A DNA stretch of 64,000 nucleotides from CAVVST01 sp963750995. GTDB taxonomy: Bacteria; Acidobacteriota; Vicinamibacteria; Vicinamibacterales; UBA2999. The position numbers and the translations under genes were made by a program. How positions within the stretch are numbered: the stretch's first letter is position 1; each line of letters begins with the position of its first letter. This document shows, one piece after another, positions 8,645-17,173 of the stretch. Below the pieces are notes generated by a model that worked only from the letters and a program-made list of their open reading frames with translations, was not told the DNA's origin and did no database searches. The stretch lies in the NCBI GenBank assembly GCA_963750995.1, contig CAVVST010000001.1, positions 124,001 through 188,000 of the forward strand, given 5' to 3'.

Positions 8645-8681
8645 GGCCCCCGACTGTTCTCCAGAAATGACCTCCGACCCC
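8611..8681. repeat. Inverted repeat spanning mpl end and pxpBC start
   Basis: The left arm 8611-8629 (ggggtcgggggtcatttcc) pairs with the right arm 8663-8681 (agaaatgacctccgacccc) at 17 of 19 positions, around a 33-base centre. The left arm codes for the mpl C-terminus and the right arm holds the ATG of the next gene. It has the look of a REP/RAYT-type palindromic unit; no transposase is nearby. Confidence 0.7.
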
Positions 8682-10310
8682 ATTAAACAGGCTGGCGATT
8701 CGGCGTTGCTGCTCGAGGTGGGTGACGCCGTGATCGATCCTGACGTGAACGCGCGGGCGCACGCGATTGCGCAAGTCGTCCGCGAGCGGGGAATTCCGGG
8801 TGTTCGCGACGTCGTCTCGACATTCCGGTCAGTCGCGATTTTTTTCGATCCGCTCGCCACCGACGTTGCGGCGGTCGCCGCCGCGTTGCACGACGCCGCT
8901 GTCACCAACTCTACGAACGATCGGAGACGGTGGGTAGACATCCCCGTCGTCTATGGGGGTGACGCCGGCCCTGATCTGGCGGACGTCGCCGCCTTCGCTC
9001 GATGCTCGACCGACGAGGTCGTCGCGCGCCACGCGGCGAAGCGTTATCGCGTTTATATGCTCGGGTTTCTTCCGGGATTTCCGTACATGGCGCACACCGA
9101 TCCCTCAATCGCGGCGCCGCGGCACGCAGCGCCACGCCTGCGGGTGGCGGCAGGATCGGTGGGAATCGCCGGCGCGCAGACGGGGATCTATCCGCGAGAA
9201 TCGCCGGGCGGGTGGCGGATCATCGGACGCACACCGCTGACGCTCTTTGATCCGACTCGGACCCCGCCGGCGCTGCTTGCGCCTGGTGACGAGGTTCGAT
9301 TTGTGCCGACCAGCCCAGAGGAAGCGTCCGATCTAGGTCGAAATGCGGTCAGCCGGAAGGCGGCCACGACGCACGCGGGAACTGCGCGTGGAGTCACGGT
9401 ACTGCGTGCCGGACTACTGACGACGGTGCAGGATTCGGGGCGGTGGGGGCATCAAGACCTCGGCGTGCCCGTGGGCGGTCCGATGGACTACGCCGGACAC
9501 AGGATGGCGAACGCCATCGTCGGCAATCCTCCCGATGCTGCGACGCTTGAAGCCACGCTGGTCGGCCCTGAGCTGAGATTGGAGCAGGAAACGCGGATCG
9601 CGGTCACTGGCGGCGATTTGCGCGCAACACTGGACGGCGCAGACGTGTCACTCCCGGCGCTCCTTCGGTGTTCGAAGGACAGCGTGCTGCGCTTCGGCGA
9701 TCGCCGGACCGGGACGCGCGCGTACGTGGCGTTCGACGGCGGGGGCATCGCCACCGAGCCCGTTCTGGGCAGCCGCGCTACCCACGTGGCCAGCGGACTG
9801 GGAGGCATTGCTGGCCGTCCACTCAAGACAGGCGATCGGGTCCCGCTCGGAACGGGTACGAACCGCGGTGCCACCGCCTCAATATGGCCGCGCGACGTTC
9901 CAGCCGGTGGGGCGCGATTGCGCGTGCTTCCCGGCCCCCAGGTTGACCATTTCGAGCCGTCGGCGCTCGAGGTGCTGCAGCGCACGCGCTTCACGATCTC
10001 GCCGCGGTCCGATCGAATGGGGTACCGATTGTTGGGTGGGACCATTGCCGCGCGCGGTCGCGGCGACATGATCTCCGACGTGACGTTCATGGGCGGCCTG
10101 CAGATACCGCCATCCGGCGACCCGATCCTGCTGATGGCGGATCGGCAGACGACCGGTGGGTACCCGCAGCTTGCCGTGGTCATTACGGCCGACCTGCCGG
10201 CAGCCGGTCAGCTCGGACCGGGCGACTGGATCGAGTTCGAGGTCTGCCGGCGGGCCGATGCCATCGCCGCGCTCGTCGCGGCGGAGGGGAAGATTCTTGC
10301 CGTCCGTTGA
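8667..10310 (+). CDS. Fused 5-oxoprolinase subunits B and C (PxpB-PxpC)
   Basis: A 547-residue fusion. Residues about 8-220 are the PxpB/KipI half (GDSALLLEVGD, VDIPVVYGG, YMLGFLPGFPYM, IAGAQTGIYPRESPGGW). Residues about 240-540 are the PxpC/KipA half (VLRAGLLTTVQDSGRWGHQ, GGPMDYAGHRMAN, RSDRMGYRL, QTTGGYPQLAVV). With PxpA this complex hydrolyses 5-oxoproline with ATP; no pxpA is in the window, so the partner is unlinked or the role differs. The ATG sits inside a repeat arm. It overlaps murB by 14 bases. Confidence 0.9.
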   Translation: MTSDPIKQAGDSALLLEVGDAVIDPDVNARAHAIAQVVRERGIPGVRDVVSTFRSVAIFFDPLATDVAAVAAALHDAAVTNSTNDRRRWVDIPVVYGGDAGPDLADVAAFARCSTDEVVARHAAKRYRVYMLGFLPGFPYMAHTDPSIAAPRHAAPRLRVAAGSVGIAGAQTGIYPRESPGGWRIIGRTPLTLFDPTRTPPALLAPGDEVRFVPTSPEEASDLGRNAVSRKAATTHAGTARGVTVLRAGLLTTVQDSGRWGHQDLGVPVGGPMDYAGHRMANAIVGNPPDAATLEATLVGPELRLEQETRIAVTGGDLRATLDGADVSLPALLRCSKDSVLRFGDRRTGTRAYVAFDGGGIATEPVLGSRATHVASGLGGIAGRPLKTGDRVPLGTGTNRGATASIWPRDVPAGGARLRVLPGPQVDHFEPSALEVLQRTRFTISPRSDRMGYRLLGGTIAARGRGDMISDVTFMGGLQIPPSGDPILLMADRQTTGGYPQLAVVITADLPAAGQLGPGDWIEFEVCRRADAIAALVAAEGKILAVR

Positions 10311-11397
10311 TCGGTCGATTGCGACGCAATCGGACGTGCCGCTGGCGCCGCTGACGACGCTCGGCGTAGGCGGAAGGGCGCGGTGGTTTGTGCGGGCTGA
10401 GGCGGTGAGCCAGGCCGCGGCTGCGATCAGATGGAGCGGCGACCAGGGCGTGCCCCTGTTCGTGCTCGGCGGCGGCAGCAACCTGGTGGTTGCGGACCAC
10501 GGTTTCGACGGCCTCGTGCTGCAGATCGCGTTTGCCGGTCTCGACTTCCAAACTCAGCGCGAGCAGACGCTGCTACGCGTCGGCGCCGGCGAGCCCTGGG
10601 ACAAGGTGGTGGCGGCCGCCGTGGTGCGCGGGCTCGCCGGCCTCGAATGCCTGTCTGGTATTCCCGGCACCACCGGCGGAACGCCAATTCAGAACGTGGG
10701 AGCGTATGGACAGGACGTGTCCCGGACCATCACCAGCGTAACCGTGCTGGATCGCGCGACCGGGGCCACGACGATGCTCTCCGGCGCCGAGTGTCTTTTC
10801 GGGTATCGTTCGAGCCGCTTCAAGGGTTCGGACGCCGGCCGGTACGTCGTCTGTGACGTGACGTTTAGCCTGGCGAAGACGCCGCCGACCGTGACCTACC
10901 CTGACGTCATCAGCGAATTTGAGCGGAACGGGATTCGCGCCCCGACGGTCGCTGACGCGCGAGACGCGGTATTGACGGTTCGGCGCCGGAAGGGAATGGT
11001 CATCGATGCGGCGGATCCCGATACGCGCAGCGTGGGGTCCTTCTTTATGAATCCCGTGGTCGCCGCGCATCAACGCGCGCGGCTCATGGCGGAGGTGGGC
11101 GGCGATGTTCCCGCCTACGAACTCCCCGGGGGACAGCTGAAGATTCCGGCCGCGTGGCTGATCGAGCAGTCGGGTTTCGCGCGCGGTTCGAACTGTGGCG
11201 GCGCCGGCATTTCGTCCAAGCACCCGCTGGCGATCGTGAACCGGGGCGGCGCCACGGCACGCGACGTGTTGGCGCTGGCGGTGCAGATCAAGCGGCGTGT
11301 CGCGGACCGTTTCGGCATCCGCCTTCGCCCAGAGCCGGCATTTGTGGGATTCGGCGATCATCCCGACGTAGCGTTTCTCCAGGAGACCGAGAACTGA
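10297..11397 (+). CDS. murB: UDP-N-acetylenolpyruvoylglucosamine reductase
   Basis: A 366-residue flavoenzyme making UDP-MurNAc, the second committed step of peptidoglycan synthesis. The FAD-binding motifs are TLGVGGRARWF, LGGGSNLV and GIPGTTGGTPIQNVGAYGQ. The catalytic Ser is in VGSFFMNPV. The C-terminal stretch SSKHPLAIVN and TARDVLALA marks an E. coli-like type I MurB. The start is TTG 10297, preceded by a strong GGAGGGGAAG ribosome site inside the end of pxpBC; no ATG or GTG fits the family N-terminus. The murA ATG follows its stop directly. Confidence 0.92.
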   Translation: MPSVDRSIATQSDVPLAPLTTLGVGGRARWFVRAEAVSQAAAAIRWSGDQGVPLFVLGGGSNLVVADHGFDGLVLQIAFAGLDFQTQREQTLLRVGAGEPWDKVVAAAVVRGLAGLECLSGIPGTTGGTPIQNVGAYGQDVSRTITSVTVLDRATGATTMLSGAECLFGYRSSRFKGSDAGRYVVCDVTFSLAKTPPTVTYPDVISEFERNGIRAPTVADARDAVLTVRRRKGMVIDAADPDTRSVGSFFMNPVVAAHQRARLMAEVGGDVPAYELPGGQLKIPAAWLIEQSGFARGSNCGGAGISSKHPLAIVNRGGATARDVLALAVQIKRRVADRFGIRLRPEPAFVGFGDHPDVAFLQETEN

Positions 11398-12657
11398 ATG
11401 TCGACATTGCTGATTGAAGGCGGCCACCGGCTGCAGGGGCGCGTAGCGGTCGAAGGCAACAAGAACGCGGCACTGCCGCTGCTCGCCGCGTGCCTGCTGA
11501 CGGAAGACGAGTGCGTGTTGACCAACGTCCCGCGGATCGGCGACGTCGAGGTGATGGCGCGGCTTCTCCTCGATCTCGGCGCCGAGGTGGAGGGCATCGG
11601 CAGCACGACCCTGCGCGTGCGCGCCCCACAGCTGCACAGTCACGTGCCCGATCGGGCGCTGGTTGGCCGGCTGCGCGGGTCGGTGCTGTTGCTCGGGCCG
11701 CTCCTCGCGCGCGTCGGCCGTGCGCATATCGCGCCCCCGGGCGGCGACTTTCCGGCACGGCGATCGATCTCCACGCACCTCGGCGCGCTGGTCGCCATGG
11801 GTGCGCGGCAGAACATTGGCGCCGACCATGCGCTCGAGGCGCCTGACGGGTTGACGGGGGCGTCGATGTATCTCTACGAAGCCTCGGTGACCGGCACCGA
11901 GACAGCGCTGCTTGCAGCCGCGAGCGCCAAGGGGGTCACCGAAATCCGTCACGCCGCCGCCGAGCCGCACGTCGTTGAGCTGTGCGAGTTCCTGCAGAAG
12001 ATGGGCGCCGGCGTATCGGGAATCGGGAGCACGAAGATTCGCGTCGAAGGCGTCCCGCGGCTGCACGGGGCCGAGCATCGCCTGGGCGGCGACTACATCG
12101 AGGCGGGCAGCTGGGCGGTCGTCGGCGCGGCGACCGGCGGCGAGATCGACATCGAAGGCGCGCGCGAAGAGGACATCGAAGTCGTGGCCGCGGTCATGAA
12201 ACGGATGAACGTACGCTGCGGCATGCGCGACGGGGTCTTCCAGGTGAAACCGTCGAAGCCGATCGCCGTTCGCCGCATCACGACCGGTCTCTGGCCGGCG
12301 TTCCCAAGCGATCTCGTGAGCCTTGTGACGGTGCTCGCGACGCAGGCCGACGGCCGCACCCTGGTGCACGACTGGATGTACGAGCTTCGCCTGTTCGCTC
12401 TCGAGCAGATGAGCGGCATGGGTGCGGATCTCTTTCTCGCTGACGCGCACCGCATCATCGTCACCGGGCCGACTCGCCTGCGTGGCGGCCGCGTGCTCGA
12501 CAGCCGCGATCTGCGCTCCGGAATGTCGTTGATCGCTGCGGGGCTGGCTGCCGAAGGGCAGTCGCGCGTGTTGCCGCTCGAAACAGTTGAACGGGGCTAC
12601 AGCCAGCTGGTCGAGCGCCTGCAGGCGCTCGGGGCACGGGTGGCGAAGGTCGAATAG
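11398..12657 (+). CDS. murA: UDP-N-acetylglucosamine 1-carboxyvinyltransferase, Asp-type active site
   Basis: A 419-residue EPSP-synthase-fold enzyme that transfers enolpyruvate to UDP-GlcNAc. GNKNAALPLLAACLLT holds the Lys22-Asn23 pair, LRGSVLLLGPLLAR and FPSDL (the catalytic Asp near residue 305 in E. coli numbering) are present, and DLRSGMSLIAAGLA ends it. In the PEP loop the sequence is PPGGDFPARR, so Asp117 stands where most MurA have the fosfomycin-target Cys. Such Cys-to-Asp enzymes are known to be active and fosfomycin-insensitive (Mycobacterium, Chlamydia). The ATG follows the murB stop directly, implying coupled expression. Confidence 0.92.
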   Translation: MSTLLIEGGHRLQGRVAVEGNKNAALPLLAACLLTEDECVLTNVPRIGDVEVMARLLLDLGAEVEGIGSTTLRVRAPQLHSHVPDRALVGRLRGSVLLLGPLLARVGRAHIAPPGGDFPARRSISTHLGALVAMGARQNIGADHALEAPDGLTGASMYLYEASVTGTETALLAAASAKGVTEIRHAAAEPHVVELCEFLQKMGAGVSGIGSTKIRVEGVPRLHGAEHRLGGDYIEAGSWAVVGAATGGEIDIEGAREEDIEVVAAVMKRMNVRCGMRDGVFQVKPSKPIAVRRITTGLWPAFPSDLVSLVTVLATQADGRTLVHDWMYELRLFALEQMSGMGADLFLADAHRIIVTGPTRLRGGRVLDSRDLRSGMSLIAAGLAAEGQSRVLPLETVERGYSQLVERLQALGARVAKVE

Positions 12658-12675
12658 AAGCCGGTGGAATAGTGC

Positions 12676-14516
12676 CTAACGCGGCGGCGGTGGCGGCGCC
12701 GGCGTCGGCTGCGGCGCCGGCGGCTGGATCGGAGCCGCGGGCGGCAGTGGCATATCGGGCGGCGGCGTTGGCTGAGCCGGCTGTGGCTGCGCGGCTGGTG
12801 GCAGCTGCGGCGTCGGCTCGAGGACGACCGGCAAGTCGATCACCCCGCCCGTCCCCGCCGTGCCGGCGCGGCCGACGCGGAACGGCCGTAAATCGTCCTC
12901 GGTCAGGTCAAGCACCCGTACAGATCCGCGGCGTCAACGTCAGGACGATGTCCGATTCCTGAGTCTCGCGTCGGTTATGCGCGAACAGGCGGCCGACGAG
13001 TGGAAGGTCGATCAGTCCCGGCACGCCTTCCAGGACCCGGCGTTCGTTGTCGCGGATGAGGCCCGCCAGCAGGTTCGTCTCGCCGTCTTGCAGGCGGATC
13101 ACCGTGTTGATCTCGCGGTTGCCGAACGTGGGCAGACCACCGAAGCCGGTCCCGGAAATGCTGCTGACGAGAATCTTGAGCGCCAGCGAGACCTGGCCGT
13201 CGTGATGCGTCCGCGGCGTGATGTCGATGTTGACGCCGATGTTCTCGTAGTTGAACGAAGTGATCGGCTGCTGCGCAACGCCGCCCGTGGCGATTGGCGA
13301 AAACACGGTGACCGGTACCGGCACTCGCTCGCCGAACCGCGCCTGTGCGGGCATGCCTTCCGACGTCCGGAGCTGCGTGTTGGCGAGGACGCGTGTGTTG
13401 TTATCTGTCTTGAGCAGCCGGTAAAACAGACCCGGCACGTTCGTCAGGAAGACGCCCGAGTTGCTGAGGTCCTGCAGGTCCCGCAGCGTCAAGCCTTCGC
13501 GGTTGACGTCAACCTGGCCGTCGATGCCCGGTGATCCGGGTGAGGCGATCTGCAAGCCGTATTCGCGGAGCCGTGTGCGGTCGAATTCGAGCAGCTCGAC
13601 GTCGATGACGACCTCGGGCCGCGCCTTGTCGATCGCCGCGATCAGGCTGCCCGCGGCGGCGACGCGCTCGGGGGTGTCCTTGATTGAGAGGGCATTGGTC
13701 GCGGTGATCGGCGCGAGCCGGCGGTTATCGATCACGATGCGGAGCAGGTCCAGCGTTTCCTTCACGTCCGCGTTGCTCAGGTAGAACGTGCGGACGATTT
13801 CTTCTTCGTATTCCGTCCGCTTCGCCGGTGTATCGGGAATGACGGTTATCGTCCGCTGCGCCGTGACGCGATAGAAGTTGCGGGTCGCGGTCGACAGCGA
13901 GGCGAGCGCTTCGGTGAAGAGCGCGTTACGCAGGTCGATCGTCACCGGCTGATCGCGGAACTGCGGATCGAACACGATGTTGACGTTCGCCATGCGCGCC
14001 AGCGCGGTATAGACGTCGCGGCTGCTGGCATCGCGGAAGGTAAGCGCGGTCGGCAGCCTGATGTCGGCCGGCAGGTCGAAGCCTGTTGGCTGCAGGTTCT
14101 GCGAGCGTTCGATCAGCGTCTCGAGCTGGGTCTTGCCGGACGTGGCGATCGCGACGCCGGCGCGAACTTCCCGCACGTACGATCTCGAGCAGCTGCTGGA
14201 CGGTGGAGTCGTTGGGGTTCAGCTCCGCGGCCAGCTGCAGCTCGACCAGCGCTTCGTTCAGCCTGCCGGCGGAGTGGAATCGTCGCGCACGGGTGAAATG
14301 GTCCTGCGCGGCCCGCAGGCTGGATCGCTCCAGACCCTGGCGTGCCGAGCGGTTGTCGGGATTGGCCTGCAGAGCCCGCGTGTACTCGACAACGGCGCGG
14401 TCATAGTCCTGTGCGGCTTCGGCGTTCTCCCCGGCCCGGAGTGCCGAGGTCGTCGCGCAGCCTGCGAGTGTGATGGTCGCAAGGAGGAGGAGGAGTCGCT
14501 TAGTTGCGTGTGCCAT
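12676..14516 (-). CDS. Secretin-type lipoprotein with N-terminal TPR (two frameshifts)
   Basis: Read across two breaks this is one protein of about 610 residues. From ATG 14516 it has a lipoprotein signal (LLLLLATITLAGC), then TPR-like repeats (QDYDRAVVEYTRAL), an STN-like region (FRDASSRDVYTALA), N-domain repeats (FYLSNADVKETLDLL) and a secretin core (NYENIGVNIDITPR, GETNLLAGLIRDNERR, LPLVGRLF, DIVLTLTPRI). A Pro-rich tail ends it. The first break lies near 14170, the second near 12913, where one extra base would be skipped. Homologues are type II/IV secretins of Acidobacteriota. The start overlaps the end of the LolA-like gene. The breaks are probably sequencing indels; a pseudogene is possible. 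Confidence 0.75.
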
Positions 14517-15180
14517 CAGTGATGACGTCGACGCCGCGCGGAACGCGGAACGCAAACTCCTTATCGGATATTCCCTGGTTTTCCTTCAGATTCGTAAAAG
14601 TCAGGGTGGAATCGCCCCCCTGGCGGTCGCGCGTGGTCAGGGCGCGGATCTGCAGGGTGGCTGGATCGATCGCCACCACCAGGTACTCGTATTCCGGCTC
14701 CGACTGCCGCGGCGTCAGCTTCAGGCTGGTGGTCCCGGGCGGCATTGCCGCCCCGGCCGGCGCGGTCTCAGCGTAAGTGGCGGTGAAATCACGTGCGATA
14801 TCGCCCTTGCCTGCCAGGAACAGCGCCGGGGTCGTCGCCTGGTTGTCGGAAGGCATCGACGCCACCAAGACCTGCTTATCCTGCGGCAGGTAAGAGTAGA
14901 CCTTCTGGCCGTCGGAGACGAACTCCTTTTTCTCGGGCGCTGTATAGACCCAGCGCATCCGGCCGGGCTTTTTGATCTTCACGTTGCCCCGCTCGGTCGT
15001 TTGGGTGCGCAGCACGCCGCCGCGATAGGTATGAACGAAGTCGGCGGCGAAGTCGCGGACGCCCTGGTAGCGCTGCTGCAGCGATTTCGCCAGCGCATCG
15101 GGCGCTGGTCGCGCCTGCGCGCCGGGGAGCGCCGGGAGAAGGCAGAACGTGAGAAGGACGAGCGCGGGGCGAAACAGCAT
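14500..15180 (-). CDS. LolA-like outer-membrane lipoprotein carrier
   Basis: A secreted protein of about 226 residues. From ATG 15180 it has a signal peptide (MLFRPALVLLTFCLLPALPG, then AQA), followed by the LolA fold: LQQRYQGVRDFAADFVHTY, GNVKIKKPGRMRWVYTAP, FVSDGQKVYSYLPQDKQV. LolA carries lipoproteins through the periplasm to LolB. A longer frame from GTG 15243 would bury the signal peptide, so I reject it. It overlaps the start of the secretin lipoprotein by 17 bases, which suggests co-expression of carrier and client. Confidence 0.82.
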   Translation of the reverse strand: MLFRPALVLLTFCLLPALPGAQARPAPDALAKSLQQRYQGVRDFAADFVHTYRGGVLRTQTTERGNVKIKKPGRMRWVYTAPEKKEFVSDGQKVYSYLPQDKQVLVASMPSDNQATTPALFLAGKGDIARDFTATYAETAPAGAAMPPGTTSLKLTPRQSEPEYEYLVVAIDPATLQIRALTTRDRQGGDSTLTFTNLKENQGISDKEFAFRVPRGVDVITDGTRN

Positions 15181-15232
15181 CGGATCCTCAGGCACCTTCA
15201 AGCTTCGCGCCAAGAACAGCAGGTCCTGGGCC

Positions 15233-17173
15233 TCAGGGCTCACGCCTCAGCAGGCCCGCACGAGCGAGCTGGAGTGTGGCCACAGGGAGACGAAAGCGTG
15301 GCTGGATCGCATACAGGCTCGCCCAGTAAAACGGCTGAGACGGCACTCCGGCGGGGCCGAACCAGACGAGGCTGATCCCCCGCTCGATGATCATGACGTG
15401 CTCGCGGCCTCGGAGGACGTGGCCGAAGCCGGCGCGTCGAAATGTATCTGACGGCAGCCAGGAGTCCATCCGGACCGTCAGCGATTCGTCGAGAAGCTGC
15501 ACGCGGTCGGTGAATGGCCGATTGGACGCCCGGTGATACTGCACCGACTCGCCAGTGACCCCCGCAAATACCTCGAAGGCAGCCCCGGAAGCCGCCGCCG
15601 AGTCGTCCTCCCCAGCCAGCGATCGCAGCGCCGCCGTCAGTTCCTCGGGGTCGAATCCCACCTCGCGCGGGGGCGTCAGCACGCTCATCACGTACGGCAT
15701 TCCGGCCGGCACGGCGTCGGCTGCCTGCTCCAGCGTTCGAATCGGCAGGGCATCGTCTGGAAAAAGGGGATAGGCCGGCCCGTACGCGGCCACGACATCG
15801 GCGCGCCGCCTGTGGCGTAGGACCGAGATCGCGGCCAATCCGGTGGTTGTCGGCCACGAGAAATGGCCAATGTGTCATCACCTCACCCAGCCGCAGCCAG
15901 GCCAGATCGGGGCGGAGATGGCGTTGTGTGTAGAGGAGGACGTTTTCCAGCTGCCAGTTCATCTCAGACACGAGGAGCGCGTTCTGCTCGTCGATACCAA
16001 GCGAGAGGCGGGCAATCACCTGCTCAGCGCGCCGGTCATTGTGTCGATCGACGGCCGGCCACGTCGACCAGCCGCGCCATCCGACGTAGAGGAGCGCTGC
16101 GGTCGCCACGATTGCGCGCAGGGTGGACGAACGCCGTCGCATGCACCATGCGATCCCCGCGCCGGCACACAACGCCGTCATGAAGTGACCCGGCAGGAAG
16201 AACACGTGCGTGTCGCCGACGTTGTAGGTGAACGCAAATGCCGCGTTGATCGCCAGCGCCGTGACAATCAGCACGGCCCACAGGCGTGATCTCCGCCACA
16301 GTCCGACGATGCCGACGGCGGCGAGCGCGAGTCCCGCGGCGCCGAACTGCTGCCGCGCGTCGAACCACCACATCGCGAGCCGATCGGAGGTCTGGCTGGC
16401 CTGGATACCGAGGACCATCGTGTCGCGCCAATCCTGTTTCGTGGTGTCGAACCAGAATGCCGCCGCGCGATTCATCCAGCCGGCCGGCGCGTCGTAGGCA
16501 GTCCAGACCGCCATCAGGTTCGGCAGATACTGGACCGCTCCCATACCAATCGCTGCGAGCGTGACCGCGACCACTCGCGTCCTGAACAGGTTCGCGGGTT
16601 TGGGCGATCGTCTGCAGCAGGAAAACCGCGAATGGCACCAGCAGCAGAATCATCGAGAAGTGGTTGCCGAAGCCGACTGCGTAGGCGATGAAGAACGCCG
16701 TCAGGCGGGGCAGGGTTGGCTTGGCCGCGTAAGCCCCCAGTAGAAGCAGGCACAGCCCGATCAGCGCGAGGTGCAGCGTGTAGACCTCCGCGATGATTGC
16801 CTGAGTCCAGAACGTGTACGAGAATGCCAGGAGCCCGCCGGCAATGGCGCCGCCGGTCAACGAGCCGGTGATCGCCGCAGACACGTAGACCGCCAGTCCA
16901 ACCGCCACAGCGCCCCATATTGCGGAAAAGAGGTTCAGCGCTCGCGCGGGATCAGCAGGCGCCGCGGCCGAAACAAATGGCCGTGCGAGGTTGTAATAGA
17001 GCGGGTAGGCCTGACGCGCACTGACCTGCGGCCACAGCACTGCTGCCTGGAAGCCTCCAGTATCGCCGGCATCAACCCCTGGCAGCAGCGTCCGCGTGTA
17101 CGCACCAGAACGCGACGGTGGCGACAATGCAGGCGATCACGATGCGGCCTGCCACGCCGCTGCCGCTAGCCAC
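15233..17173 (-). CDS. DUF2723-like polytopic membrane protein (three frameshifts)
   Basis: Four consecutive frame segments make one protein of about 645 residues. The N-terminus (GTG 17173) is a membrane span, followed by LPGVDAGDTGGFQAAV, YPLYYNLARPF, FSYTFWTQAIIAEVYTLHLA and GFGNHFSMILLLVPFA, which match the DUF2723/TMEM260 style of protein O-mannosyltransferase-like proteins. The middle has more spans and TYNVGDTHVFFLPGHF, and the C-terminal part is soluble. The breaks are near 17097, 16600 and 15840. A sugar-transfer role is inference. GTG 17173 overlaps the PHP gene's stop by 8 bases. Indel errors are likely, but with three breaks decay is also possible. Confidence 0.65.

Noticed and set aside
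8667..10310. Urea carboxylase/allophanate hydrolase assignment for the fusion
   Set aside because: It lacks biotin carboxylase and amidase domains. The KipI-KipA type halves fit 5-oxoprolinase PxpB/PxpC better.
12676..14516. Programmed frameshifting in the secretin lipoprotein
   Set aside because: No slippery heptamer with a downstream structure is evident, and similar breaks occur in many unrelated housekeeping genes in the window.
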